In this document: positions 55,820 through 64,000 of the stretch, piece after piece | Numbering within the stretch: position 1 is the stretch's first letter | How the letters are laid out: every line of letters begins with the position of its first letter | From: Anaerolineae bacterium | GTDB taxonomy: Bacteria > Chloroflexota > Anaerolineae > Promineifilales > Promineifilaceae | Assembly: GCA_023954475.1 (NCBI GenBank) | Contig: JAMLHW010000004.1 | Coordinates: 62,001 to 126,000, forward strand | Length of the DNA stretch: 64,000 bases | Direction of reading: 5' to 3' | Made by a program: the position numbers and the translations under genes | The notes under the pieces: model-generated | Database searches by the model: none | The model's input: the letters and a program-made list of their open reading frames with translations, nothing else | What the model was told of the DNA's origin: nothing

Positions 55820-57184
55820 ATGAGCGAAGTCAGCAACAGTTACTTGTCAGCAACCTATAATTTGAAAGCAGTCGTTCAGGAAACTGGTCTGAAGCCCGAC
55901 ACGTTACGTGCTTGGGAACGGCGTTATGGGCTACCCGATCCGGATCGCACATCGGGCGGACATCGACTTTATTCAGAACGTGACATCGATATCCTGAAGT
56001 GGCTGCTCGCTCGCCAGGATGAAGGACTGAGTATCAGTCGTGCTGTGGCACTTTGGCGCAGCATCATAGACGAGGGTGAGAATCCGCTGGAAACGATGCG
56101 GATAGATTCGGCCGAAAGTGACCCGCTGCCCATCATTGTCGGTGAAACGCTGAACCAATTGCGCGATGCCTGGATCGACGCGTGTTTAGAGTTTGACGAA
56201 CAAACGGCCGAAACGATTTTGTCACAAGCCCTGGCGCTTTATCCTGCCGAAACCGTGTGCTTCGACATTTTACAAGCCGGCCTTTCTACTATTGGTAGGC
56301 AATGGTACGAAGGTGAAACGACGGCACAGCAGGAGCATTTTGCCTCAGCACTGGCGCTGCGTCGCCTGAATACCATCATGGCAATGTCCCCCCCGCCGAC
56401 TCGGGAAGGACGCATTTTGATTGGTTGTCCCCCCGGAGAAGAACACACATTCCCACCGCTCTTACTTACCTTGCTCATGCGGCGACGCGGCTGGGATGCC
56501 ATCTATCTCGGGGCGAACATTCCACTTGCACGCCTTGAAGCGACACTCGAACATGCTCATGCACAACTCGTCGTCCTGACAGCGCAGACGCTGCCGACTG
56601 CTGCGACCATGCTTGAGCTGGCCGAATTACTGGATGAACACAATATACCACTGATGTATGGTGGATTGGCTTTTAATCTCAATTCCGATCTGCAAAAACG
56701 TATACCTGGTCACTTTCTCGGCAAAGATTTGCGCAGCGCTCCGCTGGCACTCGAACGGCTTCTCAACGCACCGCATACTGTTGCATCGGCCGATAATGTT
56801 CAAAAAGCATCGGCACAATACCAGGCTGCCTTAGGCCATTATGTCAGCAAATTGTCACATATTGAGGCAGAAATTTGGGATACATTTTTGCTCGAACCGG
56901 GCGATCATTCCTATTTGATGCAAGCTAATCGTGATTTATCGCGCTACATCATTGCTGTGCTGACACTTGGCAACATCAACTATGTCGCAACAACATTGGA
57001 TTGGGTACACGGGTTGCTCGTCAACTACGATTACAACGTACCTGAACAAGCATTAAATGCCTACCTGAAAGCCTACTATCAAGCGGTCGCAACCCACATG
57101 GATGAGCGCGGTGCTTTGCTGACCACCTGGTTTGAGCACATTCTCAATATTTCACATAACAGCAGCATGAACGGAAAAAGCTGA
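55820..57184 (+). CDS. CarH/LitR-like B12-binding MerR regulator with extra C-terminal domain
   Basis: 454 residues. MerR helix-turn-helix (YNLKAVVQETGLKPDTLRAW to SGGHRLYSERDI, about 13-57), a four-helix cap with the adenosylcobalamin motif W-x9-EH (QWYEGETTAQQEHFAS, about 160-175), and a Rossmann B12 domain with PGEEHTF (candidate axial His) and GWDAIYLGANIP. CarH/LitR proteins repress until light breaks the Co-C bond. Here a further helical domain of about 125 residues follows (about 330-454), absent from the usual 280-300 residue CarH. Downstream genes for a TIGR01777 epimerase and a photolyase fit a light regulon. ATG at 55820 with AGGA 7 bp before. Confidence 0.87.
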   Translation: MSEVSNSYLSATYNLKAVVQETGLKPDTLRAWERRYGLPDPDRTSGGHRLYSERDIDILKWLLARQDEGLSISRAVALWRSIIDEGENPLETMRIDSAESDPLPIIVGETLNQLRDAWIDACLEFDEQTAETILSQALALYPAETVCFDILQAGLSTIGRQWYEGETTAQQEHFASALALRRLNTIMAMSPPPTREGRILIGCPPGEEHTFPPLLLTLLMRRRGWDAIYLGANIPLARLEATLEHAHAQLVVLTAQTLPTAATMLELAELLDEHNIPLMYGGLAFNLNSDLQKRIPGHFLGKDLRSAPLALERLLNAPHTVASADNVQKASAQYQAALGHYVSKLSHIEAEIWDTFLLEPGDHSYLMQANRDLSRYIIAVLTLGNINYVATTLDWVHGLLVNYDYNVPEQALNAYLKAYYQAVATHMDERGALLTTWFEHILNISHNSSMNGKS

Positions 57185-57203
57185 TTGAGCAACGGACTAT
57201 ACA

Positions 57204-58127
57204 ATGAAAGTTATTATCACTGGTGGCACAGGACTTATTGGACAAGCACTAACTGCTGATCTGGCCGCTGACAACCACGAGATTATCATCCTGAGTCGCG
57301 ATCCGGATACGTTTGCAGGCACGTTGCCGAAAGGCGCATCGTTACAGCAATGGGATGCCCAATCGGCCGATGGGTGGGGTCATCTCGCCGATGGCGCCAA
57401 CGCTATCATCAATCTGGCCGGCGCAGGCATCGCCGATGAACGCTGGAGTAAAAAACGCAAAGCCCTGATTCTCGACAGCCGCGTTGATGCCGGCCAGGCA
57501 ATCGTGGCGGCGGTGCGCGCTGCCAGCAAAAAACCGGCTGTCGTTGTGCAGGCATCTGCTGTCGGCTATTATGGTGCACAACGTGACGCTGTCCTGACTG
57601 AAAAAGCACCCGCCGGAGACGATTTTCCCGCGGAAGTATCCAAACAATGGGAACCGGCCACAGCAGAAGTTGAGATGATGGGAGTGCGGCGTATTATCGC
57701 CCGGTTTGGTGTGGTTCTCAGCAATGATGGGGGCGCTTTTCCGCGCATGGTCAAACCGATTCGCATGGGGGTGGGCGGTCGCATTGGCAGCGGCGATCAA
57801 TGGCTCTCCTGGATACACATTGATGACGTTGTCCGCGCTTTGCGTTACCTGATCACTGCCCCCAAAGCAGTCGGCGTATACAATATTACAGCACCAGCGC
57901 CGGTCACCAATGCAACATTTGTCAACATAGTCGGCAATGTCATCAATCGGCCGACTTTACTGCCGGTCCCCGGATTTGCCATGAAAGCATTGTTCGGCGA
58001 AATGGCCCATGTCTTGCTGACCGGACAGCGGGTTGTTCCGGCAAGATTAACAGACACAGGATTTCAGTTTCGCTTTCCGCAAATCGATAATGCAGCGCGC
58101 GATTTATTAACAACAGGTACCAATTGA
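57204..58127 (+). CDS. TIGR01777-family epimerase/SDR protein
   Basis: 307 residues. Rossmann motif [23 protein letters not shown]-like NxAGxxI element (IINLAGAGI), the YYG of ASAVGYYGA, the [11 protein letters not shown] strand and the DUF1731 C-terminus ([20 protein letters not shown]). The family is related to NAD(P)-dependent sugar epimerases and to plastid SDR39U1; the reaction is unknown. It starts 19 bp after the B12-regulator gene, so the two share a transcript. This family is often found beside LitR-type regulators and photolyases. Confidence 0.92.
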   Translation: MKVIITGGTGLIGQALTADLAADNHEIIILSRDPDTFAGTLPKGASLQQWDAQSADGWGHLADGANAIINLAGAGIADERWSKKRKALILDSRVDAGQAIVAAVRAASKKPAVVVQASAVGYYGAQRDAVLTEKAPAGDDFPAEVSKQWEPATAEVEMMGVRRIIARFGVVLSNDGGAFPRMVKPIRMGVGGRIGSGDQWLSWIHIDDVVRALRYLITAPKAVGVYNITAPAPVTNATFVNIVGNVINRPTLLPVPGFAMKALFGEMAHVLLTGQRVVPARLTDTGFQFRFPQIDNAARDLLTTGTN

Positions 58128-58209
58128 ATTCATCAGTAACCCAGGCTCCAGTAATTACGATAGACTTGGGCCATGCTGTCGGTGAGTGCAACAACGTGAG
58201 GACACTAAA

Positions 58210-58419
58210 ATGAGAAACAACCAACTACATGCAAACGACAAAAACAAAAGTGACCAACCGGCCATTTATTCCGACATTGTCTTTGAGATGCGTGATGATC
58301 TTGTGGATGAGTTGATGGATGCAGCGTCCTCAGTTTATCGCAAATTATTTGCTACCAAATCGGCCGAAGAACCCACGTTGACCTACGAAGATGGGCACGT
58401 GTGGATTGGTTTGAGTTAA
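58210..58419 (+). CDS. Small acidic protein of unknown function
   Basis: 69 residues, not recognised. Charged N-terminus (MRNNQLHANDKNKSDQPAIY), a central helix VFEMRDDLVDELMDAASSVY and the ending TYEDGHVWIGLS. The ATG at 58210 follows GTGAGGAC; the frame is open to 58186. A clean terminator 26 bp after the stop shows it is the last gene of its transcript, which supports it being real. Confidence 0.6.
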   Translation: MRNNQLHANDKNKSDQPAIYSDIVFEMRDDLVDELMDAASSVYRKLFATKSAEEPTLTYEDGHVWIGLS

Positions 58420-58444
58420 GCCTCAGCCGCTAATCAAACTTATG

Positions 58445-58474
58445 AGGCGATGTTCTGAGAGCATCGCCTTTTTT
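58445..58474 (+). terminator. Rho-independent terminator
   Basis: Perfect 8-bp arms AGGCGATG and CATCGCCT with a 9-nt loop, followed by a T-run. It ends only 8 bp before the photolyase start, so the photolyase depends on read-through or a promoter inside the hairpin region. Confidence 0.87.
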
Positions 58475-58481
58475 ATTGCCC

Positions 58482-59894
58482 ATGAAACACACGACTGCAA
58501 TCTGGTGGCTGCGCCGTGACTTGCGCCTGAGCGACAATCAGGCGTTGACGGCTGCCGCACGCGCCACAAACATCATCCCCCTTTTCATCATCGATCCTGT
58601 CATTCTCAATGCCGATACGTACAGTGCCAATCGCTTTGCTTTCTTGTTGGCCGGGCTGCATAGCCTCAACGCAGACCTGGAGCAACGTGGTAGCCATCTC
58701 GTTATTCGCCAGGGCGACATCATTACAGAATTGCAGCGCATTTCGGCCGAAACTGGTGCGACTGCCATTTTCGCCGAAGAAGATGTGACGCCCTATGCGC
58801 GGCGTCGCGACGCGGCTGTACGTGCTGCCGGTTTGCCGCTGACCCTGACACCGGGCCTGACCGTGCAACGCCCCGATGCGGTGCGCAAAGCAGACGGCAC
58901 GCCGTACACTGTGTTCACGCCGTTTAGCCGGGCCTGGCATGTGCTGCCACGGGCAGAACGTGTTGATTTGTTGCCATCACCGCAAACGATGGGATTTTCG
59001 GCCGAGATTACGTCGCTGCCCATCCCGGATCACCCTACCCTACCTCCTTCCGTACCATTCAAAGCCGGTGAAGCAGAGGCGCAACGCCGTCTACAAGCCT
59101 TCATCCGCGAACGGGTCTTTGCCTATGGCGATCAGCGCAACCGCATGGACATAGACGGCACGTCGCGCCTGTCACCCTATTTGCGCTTTGGCATGTTGTC
59201 AGCTAGAACGGCGGTCATCACTGCACAAGAAGCAATCGCCGATGCTGCAACCGAGCAGCAGCGCAAAAACGCAACGACCTTTCTGACGGAGCTGATCTGG
59301 CGCGAATTTTATCAGTCAATTTTGCACGACTTCCCGCATGTGCGGCGCGGCAATTTTCGTAGCGATTACGACAACATCGCCTGGATCAATGGCCCTGACG
59401 ACTTTCAGGCATGGTGTGACGGCGTGACCGGTGTCCCGGTTGTCGATGCAGCCATGCGCCAACTGCGGACGACCGGTTGGATGCACAATCGCGCACGCAT
59501 GATCGTGGCATCATTCCTGACTAAAAATCTACTGATCGACTGGCGCTGGGGCGAACGCTGGTTCATGCAAAATTTGATCGACGGAGACCTGGCGGCTAAC
59601 AACGGCGGCTGGCAATGGACGGCGGGGACCGGCACGGATGCTGCGCCGTATTTCCGCATCTTCAATCCGGTCACGCAAAGCAACAAGTTTGATCCCGATG
59701 GGGAGTTCATCCGCCGCTGGGTTCCGGAACTGGCAGCAGTCGAGAATAAATTCCTGCATGCACCGTGGGAAATGTCGCCGGCGGATCAGAAACAATGTGG
59801 TGTCATTATCGGCCGAAATTATCCCGCTCCATTCGTCGATCTCAAACTGTCACGCCAGCGGGCGCTGGATACCTACAAAGCCGGCCGCGAATGA
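58482..59894 (+). CDS. phr: Deoxyribodipyrimidine photolyase
   Basis: 470 residues, the usual class I length. The N-terminal antenna-binding domain opens TAIWWLRRDLRLSDNQAL. The FAD-binding domain has GTSRLSPYLRFGMLSAR, ELIWREFYQSIL, and the hallmark TGVPVVDAAMRQLRTTGWMH followed by NRARMIVASFLTKNLLIDWR and DGDLAANNGGWQWTAGTGTD. The aligned Trp residues of the electron-transfer chain and the substrate-binding residues look intact, so it should repair cyclobutane pyrimidine dimers with blue light. It stands downstream of the B12 regulator group, separated by a terminator. Confidence 0.94.
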   Translation: MKHTTAIWWLRRDLRLSDNQALTAAARATNIIPLFIIDPVILNADTYSANRFAFLLAGLHSLNADLEQRGSHLVIRQGDIITELQRISAETGATAIFAEEDVTPYARRRDAAVRAAGLPLTLTPGLTVQRPDAVRKADGTPYTVFTPFSRAWHVLPRAERVDLLPSPQTMGFSAEITSLPIPDHPTLPPSVPFKAGEAEAQRRLQAFIRERVFAYGDQRNRMDIDGTSRLSPYLRFGMLSARTAVITAQEAIADAATEQQRKNATTFLTELIWREFYQSILHDFPHVRRGNFRSDYDNIAWINGPDDFQAWCDGVTGVPVVDAAMRQLRTTGWMHNRARMIVASFLTKNLLIDWRWGERWFMQNLIDGDLAANNGGWQWTAGTGTDAAPYFRIFNPVTQSNKFDPDGEFIRRWVPELAAVENKFLHAPWEMSPADQKQCGVIIGRNYPAPFVDLKLSRQRALDTYKAGRE

Positions 59895-59928
59895 AGCCGA
59901 ATGCCTGGCTGTAGGCCAAAACTACATT

Positions 59929-59942
59929 TGCAGTGCACTGCA
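59929..59942. repeat. 14-bp perfect palindrome between convergent genes
   Basis: TGCAGTGCACTGCA lies between the photolyase stop (59894) and the stop of the DUF3179 gene (59951). It has no T-run on either side. It may help end transcription or be chance. Confidence 0.4.
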
Positions 59943-59950
59943 GGCTTGCG

Positions 59951-61549
59951 TTATTGCCCGTAAACCAACGTGTTGGGGAAAAATGCAAACCAGCCGAACC
60001 AATACGCCAGATGACCACCTACACGCGCCAATGTTGCGCTGTCAGGCCCCACTAAGGCATCTTCCGTCACTTGCCAGACCGCGCCCGACTCATCAATCAC
60101 CGTATTAGAATCGTCGCCGGGCGTGAATGTATGTTCATTGCGTTCGTAAGCGCGCACTTCTGCACCGGGAATGTACGCCGCTTCCCGGCTGGAGCGGTAT
60201 GATGTGCCCGTCGTCTCCACAATGCCGTTAGGCGCAATCAGAACGACATTCGTCTCACCGACTGTGTCATTGACGACGATCTCCTCCGTCACCACGTCAA
60301 TCGGGTACGCCTTGGGCACGCCATCAAGGCGCAGCGCGTAGACATTGGATTTGTCGGGAAGCAGTTCGCTGCGCTGCCAGACGGGAAACATCGTATCGGG
60401 GCTGGAGAAATAGTCGGCATACGCCGCACCACGCTCATATAAACGCGAAAAACCGGTATCGATGTCGAGAACGACCGTGTCTGGGTGCTGATTTTGCCAT
60501 TCGCGCCACGTCGTCAGTACAATCGGAAGAATGTCGAGCGTGACACCGCTATCGACCAACGGGCCAAGCGCCGGTTGACCGGTAAGCTGATTCCACAACG
60601 TCTTTGTCTGACGATCGTACATGAGCTTATTACTGCGCAGCAAAAAACCGGACGAGCCGAACGTGTAAGTCTCGCCGTCGGAAGCGCGTCCGTCATACGC
60701 TACAGCAGCACCGCAGAGGGTGCAGTATGCAATGGATACCGGCACACCGCCGACAATATCGTTTGCCATTTCGTGCCAATCCATAATGCGCAGCGGATAG
60801 GCGCGGCTGTCACCGTTGAACGAGAGGCCAAATACTGGTTCGTCTGGTTCGAGATACGTTGCTTTATCTGCATCGACAAAATTGGGATTGTCGAGCGCTG
60901 GAATGCCGTCGAGGACGACGCCACCCCACTGGATTTCTTCGACGCGAATATCGCTGGGAAAACTGTCCTGGAAAAATGTGCCAAAAGCCGGATCGATTTC
61001 GGCCAGAATGCGCCCTTTCCACGACGTAAATTCGGCCGGTGGTTCGATATCTGTGGCGCCATACCATTCGATCCACGCCGGCCAATCATAGCCGATATCG
61101 GTTCCGGCGAGTTCGTCAAGGGCAGCGGCCAGTTGCTCGCGTTGATCCAGTGCCCACGGCACGATACCTATTTGCCCAGCACGCATCAGTTCAATCAGCA
61201 CGGGAATGAAGCGATCATCGCCGGAAGCAACGGCTGTTTCGAGGGCGGCCAACGCTTCATCGCGGCGTCCATCGGAAAGATCATACATCAGTTTGCGCAC
61301 GTCAGCGTCGGTCAGCGGCTGCGTCGGATCGATGGCATCGTCATCAGCTTCGGCGGCCGGATCAGATTCAACGGTTGGGTCGGGATCGGCGACTATGTCG
61401 GGATCGGCTTCGGCCGATTCAGTTACAAGCACAGCAGATACATCAGTCGCATCGGCCGAATTCTCCGGCGTCGGTTCAGCCGGTGAGCATGCCACAACGG
61501 TCAAAACAAGCAGCGAAATCAGCAGCAGCAGATAGTGTCGATTCTTCAT
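59951..61549 (-). CDS. DUF3179-family lipoprotein
   Basis: 532 residues. Lipobox TVVAC near residue 21 after a hydrophobic stretch, an acidic Asp/Ala/Glu linker to about 90, a helical HEAT-like segment (DALAALETAVASGDDRFIPV) and the DUF3179 domain with IAYCTLCGAAVAYDGRA, TFGSSGFLLRSNKLMYDRQ and TLWNQLTGQPALGPL. The Cys-x-x-Cys in that block may bind metal or a cofactor; the function of DUF3179 is unknown. The start at 61549 gives a proper signal peptide; the frame continues to 61600 without purpose. Convergent with the photolyase gene. Confidence 0.9.
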   Translation of the reverse strand: MKNRHYLLLLISLLVLTVVACSPAEPTPENSADATDVSAVLVTESAEADPDIVADPDPTVESDPAAEADDDAIDPTQPLTDADVRKLMYDLSDGRRDEALAALETAVASGDDRFIPVLIELMRAGQIGIVPWALDQREQLAAALDELAGTDIGYDWPAWIEWYGATDIEPPAEFTSWKGRILAEIDPAFGTFFQDSFPSDIRVEEIQWGGVVLDGIPALDNPNFVDADKATYLEPDEPVFGLSFNGDSRAYPLRIMDWHEMANDIVGGVPVSIAYCTLCGAAVAYDGRASDGETYTFGSSGFLLRSNKLMYDRQTKTLWNQLTGQPALGPLVDSGVTLDILPIVLTTWREWQNQHPDTVVLDIDTGFSRLYERGAAYADYFSSPDTMFPVWQRSELLPDKSNVYALRLDGVPKAYPIDVVTEEIVVNDTVGETNVVLIAPNGIVETTGTSYRSSREAAYIPGAEVRAYERNEHTFTPGDDSNTVIDESGAVWQVTEDALVGPDSATLARVGGHLAYWFGWFAFFPNTLVYGQ

Positions 61550-61732
61550 CCAGTGTAACCCCCATGTTAATGACTCTATTCTAGCGTAGCAAACGCCCAA
61601 TGATGGTTGCCGTAAGCATCTTGTAACCTCTCACGCCACTGGCAAAGCAGTCACAGTTCAAGTATCATCGGCAGAAAGGTGGAAGGCGGAAAGAAGAGAT
61701 TCATCCTTCATCCCGCCTTCAGGAGTGTGACG

Positions 61733-62632
61733 ATGGCGCTTTACGGTGGGATAGAAGCAGGTGGCACAAAAATTGTGTGTGCGGTCGGCAGTGGCCCAGA
61801 TGACATGCGTGCTGAAGTACGGTTTCCGACAACGAGACCGGAGGACACCCTCGACAAAGCCATTGCGTTCTTTCAGGAGCAATCCCGTTCGGCCGAAATC
61901 AGCGCCATTGGCATCGCAACATTCGGCCCCGCCGACGTCAATCCCTCCTCACCGACATTCGGTTTTATCACCTCCACACCCAAACCGGGTTGGGCTAACG
62001 CTGATTTTGTCGGCCCTGTCCAACAGGCACTTGGTGTACCCGTCGGCTTTGACACAGACGTCAATGGTGCGGCGCTTGGCGAATACCGCTGGGGCGCAGC
62101 GCAGGGACTGGACACATTCCTCTATTTGACCATCGGCACCGGCGTTGGTGGCGGCGGCATGCTCGGCGGCAAGCTGATGCACGGACTCGTTCACCCGGAA
62201 ATGGGACACATGCGTCTGCCACGAGACCGCCATCGCGATTCGTTTGCCGGTATCTGCCCGTATCACGGCGATTGTCTGGAAGGTCTGACGTGTGGCCCGG
62301 CGCTGCAGGCACATTGGGGTGTTGCCGCCGAAAAACTACCTCCCGATCATCCGGCATGGGAACTGGAAGCCGACTATCTGGCATTGGCACTGCACAACCT
62401 CGTCTGCATCTTGTCACCACAGCGCATCATTTTGGGCGGTGGCGTGGCGCAGCAACCAATCTTACTACCTCTCGTCCGGCAGAAGTTGCAGACATTGCTC
62501 AACGGCTATGTACAGCATCCAGCGATCATCGACGACATCGACACCTATGTCGTTGCACCCGGTCTGGGCAATCATGCTGGGGTATTAGGTGCGATCGCAC
62601 TGGCTGAGATGGCGACACGGAACACGGAGTAA
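61733..62632 (+). CDS. ROK-family sugar kinase (fructokinase-like)
   Basis: 299 residues. [17 protein letters not shown] is the phosphate-1 loop, [15 protein letters not shown] the second phosphate loop, HPEMGHM a substrate-site segment and [19 protein letters not shown] the ROK zinc cluster (His and Cys ligands). The ILGGGVAQQ adenosine motif follows. The opening EAGGTK and the zinc spacing fit the fructokinase branch of ROK. The ATG at 61733 is preceded by GAGTGTGACG, with a longer frame to 61679 lacking homology. It is followed 8 bp later by the LRR-Roc gene. Confidence 0.9.
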   Translation: MALYGGIEAGGTKIVCAVGSGPDDMRAEVRFPTTRPEDTLDKAIAFFQEQSRSAEISAIGIATFGPADVNPSSPTFGFITSTPKPGWANADFVGPVQQALGVPVGFDTDVNGAALGEYRWGAAQGLDTFLYLTIGTGVGGGGMLGGKLMHGLVHPEMGHMRLPRDRHRDSFAGICPYHGDCLEGLTCGPALQAHWGVAAEKLPPDHPAWELEADYLALALHNLVCILSPQRIILGGGVAQQPILLPLVRQKLQTLLNGYVQHPAIIDDIDTYVVAPGLGNHAGVLGAIALAEMATRNTE

Positions 62633-62640
62633 CTCACAAC

Positions 62641-64000
62641 GTGAGTGACGAAGATGTAATCCGCCTGCTGGAAAAGGCTGAACTGGGCGGCTGGGAAACG
62701 CTGAATTTGTCGGATCGCGGTTTGACTGCATTACCGCCGCAAATCGGCCGATTGACAACCCTGATCTCGCTCGATCTGAGCGGCAACAACCTTACCAGAC
62801 TGCCTGATGAAATCGGCCGATTGTCCAAATTGCAGTCGCTCGATCTCGGTCCCGCCCGCGCTCACCGCAGCAACGACCATACATCCGGAATTGGCGCCAA
62901 TTGTCTGACCGAATTGCCGTCGGCACTCTTCCAGCTCACCGAACTGCGCTTCCTCATCGTGCGCGGCAACTGCCTGACTACGTTACAAGACGAAATCGGC
63001 CGATTACGCCAACTCCAACTCCTCGACATCGGTAACAACCGCTTGTCCACCTTGCCCGATACCCTGGCACAACTGGAAAATCTGGTCACGCTCCACGCCG
63101 ACAATAATGCCATCGCCGCGTTACCGGAACGGAGCGAGCGGCTGGGAAATTTGTCGGTTCTGGAATTGGGCAACAACCGGTTGACCGCTTTGCCGGCCGG
63201 GATCGGCCGAATGACCCGCTTGCGCCTGCTCGACGTGGGCAACACACTCAGCAAACGGCTCGTGCGCGGTGAAGACGGCACGCCGGTCGAGATTGCCGCT
63301 GCCACAAACCAAATCGACGCCTTGCCCGACGGCATCGTGCAACTACCGCGACTGGCGCAACTGTTTGCCCGCAACAACCAGATCGCTCGCCTGCCCGACA
63401 AGATGGCACAAATGAAAGCACTGCGCCATCTCGACTTGCAGGGCAATCCGCTGCCGATTCCGCCGGAAATCCTGGCAAAAGCGTATCTGCCGCACGCCAT
63501 CATCCGTTATCACGATGAGGCAGTCAATGCACCGCCGGAAGTTCAGCTAAACGAGGCAGTCATTACCGTTATCGGGCCGGAAGGCGCGGGCAAATCAGCC
63601 CTGATCGAACGATTGATCAGTGAAAGGTACGATGCAAACAAACAGCACGAATCGGGATTGTCGGTGCGTGCGTGGCACATTGAAGGGGACGATCAGCGCA
63701 TTCGCGTCAATTTCTGGGACGGCGATCCCGGCCTGACTGCGACGCCGCATCAATTCTGGAGTGCACAGCGCACGCTCTATTTGCTGGTGACCGATGCGCG
63801 GCATGACGAGACAGATAACCGGCTGGCAACCTGGCTGCGGTTGATCGCCAATTTCAGTGCCGACGCGCCGGTGATCATTGCGCACAACAAAACCGATCTC
63901 GGCCGATTTTCACTTCCTGAGCACCCGCTACGCAGCAAATTTGCGCAAATACACGCTATCGTACCTGTCTCTGTGGCAACGGGCGACGGAATTGACACTT
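62641..64000 (+). CDS. LRR-Roc (Roco-like) GTPase, 3' end outside the window
   Basis: At least 453 codons, cut by the window edge. Residues about 18-290 are 10-11 leucine-rich repeats of bacterial type (LDLSGNNLTRLPDEIGRL pattern). Then a Ras-like Roc domain: P-loop GPEGAGKSALIERL (about 308), VNFWDGDPGL as the G3 strand (WDGD for WDxxG) and IAHNKTDLG as G4. A COR domain would be expected beyond the edge. GTG at 62641, with GGAG in the 3' end of the ROK gene, is the likely start. Four of the repeats carry TCGGCCGA in the same register, encoding Ile-Gly-Arg. Roco proteins act as nucleotide-switch scaffolds; the partner is unknown. Confidence 0.87.
   Translation, partial: MSDEDVIRLLEKAELGGWETLNLSDRGLTALPPQIGRLTTLISLDLSGNNLTRLPDEIGRLSKLQSLDLGPARAHRSNDHTSGIGANCLTELPSALFQLTELRFLIVRGNCLTTLQDEIGRLRQLQLLDIGNNRLSTLPDTLAQLENLVTLHADNNAIAALPERSERLGNLSVLELGNNRLTALPAGIGRMTRLRLLDVGNTLSKRLVRGEDGTPVEIAAATNQIDALPDGIVQLPRLAQLFARNNQIARLPDKMAQMKALRHLDLQGNPLPIPPEILAKAYLPHAIIRYHDEAVNAPPEVQLNEAVITVIGPEGAGKSALIERLISERYDANKQHESGLSVRAWHIEGDDQRIRVNFWDGDPGLTATPHQFWSAQRTLYLLVTDARHDETDNRLATWLRLIANFSADAPVIIAHNKTDLGRFSLPEHPLRSKFAQIHAIVPVSVATGDGIDT

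Larger units (their letters stand above)
680..63906. repeat. Highly iterated palindrome TCGGCCGA (about 97 copies)
   Basis: Starts found by eye: 680, 2357, 3300, 3401, 4997, 5409, 5746, 6516, 6540, 6670, 7168, 8072, 8430, 10806, 11575, 12159, 12874, 13246, 13654, 13900, 14465, 15689, 18332, 19186, 19317, 19575, 20044, 20964, 21227, 21983, 22256, 22796, 23351, 24349, 24857, 30384, 31074, 31482, 31581, 31625, 32513, 33055, 33358, 33604, 33906, 34348, 34641, 36497, 36738, 37248, 37477, 38055, 38714, 39156, 40403, 40712, 40917, 41375, 42125, 42263, 42763, 42873, 44071, 44494, 44626, 44720, 45854, 45906, 46893, 47769, 48008, 48818, 50437, 50994, 51330, 51665, 53048, 54500, 54510, 54762, 55626, 56108, 56786, 57363, 57947, 58360, 58743, 58998, 59809, 61410, 61452, 61889, 62744, 62813, 62996, 63203, 63899. 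The flanks are usually A or T. Inside genes it reads Ser-Ala-Asp/Glu, Ile/Phe-Gly-Arg or Arg-Pro depending on frame, so unrelated proteins share these tripeptides. The hand count may be off by a few. Confidence 0.9.

Noticed and set aside
58445-58474. Hairpin before the photolyase as a riboswitch or attenuator
   Set aside because: A simple 8-bp stem with T-run is fully explained as the terminator of the upstream transcript.

Overview
The window reads as chromosomal DNA of a Chloroflexota bacterium, most likely of the Anaerolineae/Caldilineae side. This is inferred from gene content, not from a marker gene. Supporting signs are many secreted lipoproteins with Thr/Pro-rich (ATPTPT-like) linkers, YVTN propellers, DUF2905 and DUF3179 proteins, a Rab-like GTPase with a membrane partner, an LRR-Roc protein and an NB-ARC/WD40 protein. 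Coding density is high and genes run in short same-strand operons.

Layout. 19-295: tRNA-Cys, tRNA-Gly and tRNA-Phe on the minus strand behind a near-consensus promoter. 916-12236: a surface-glycan cluster (MraY/WecA-like priming transferase, FAD oxidoreductase, HlyD-like lipoprotein, sulfatase-like enzyme, Wzx-like flippase, GT4 glycosyltransferase, Wzy/WaaL-like ligase, Wzz/CpsD-like protein). 12286-22189: three paralogous alkaline-phosphatase-superfamily enzymes interleaved with two exported YVTN beta-propellers, then a glycosidase-like lipoprotein. 22374-25864: a MacB-like ABC exporter whose 3' end has been copied three times together with a twin-hairpin repeat (25865-26397). 26398-30252: a frame-broken EAD1/NB-ARC/WD40 conflict-system gene on the minus strand. 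30448-36385: a Cys-rich small protein, a phospho-Ser/Thr-lyase-like protein, a PqqD-like/kinase/LanC fusion and a secreted M14 carboxypeptidase; the first three look like an unusually split lanthipeptide-type (RiPP) locus. 36524-40884: small enzymes and secreted proteins. 40910-46933: a minus-strand housekeeping run (prsW-like, queA, endonuclease/phosphatase family, rluA-like, rarD, DUF2905, ruvB). 47122-51846: upp, a second MraY/WecA-like gene, an aminotransferase, a lipoprotein esterase and an unknown. 52140-55564: a membrane protein with a roadblock/longin-like domain and SH3b tail, a Rab-like GTPase and a histidine kinase. 55820-59894: a CarH/LitR-like B12 regulator, a TIGR01777 epimerase, a small protein and a DNA photolyase, which looks like a light-response group. 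59951 to the end: a DUF3179 lipoprotein, a ROK kinase and an LRR-Roc GTPase cut by the window edge.

The strongest genome-scale signal is the 8-bp palindrome TCGGCCGA. I count about 97 copies by eye, where one or two would be expected by chance. It occurs in genes on both strands and in all reading frames, like the cyanobacterial HIP1 palindrome. The largest gap in its distribution (24865-30383, about 5.5 kb) covers the tandem repeats and the broken NB-ARC/WD40 gene, which suggests that block arrived separately. The most interesting candidate system is the RiPP-like locus at 30448-34512.
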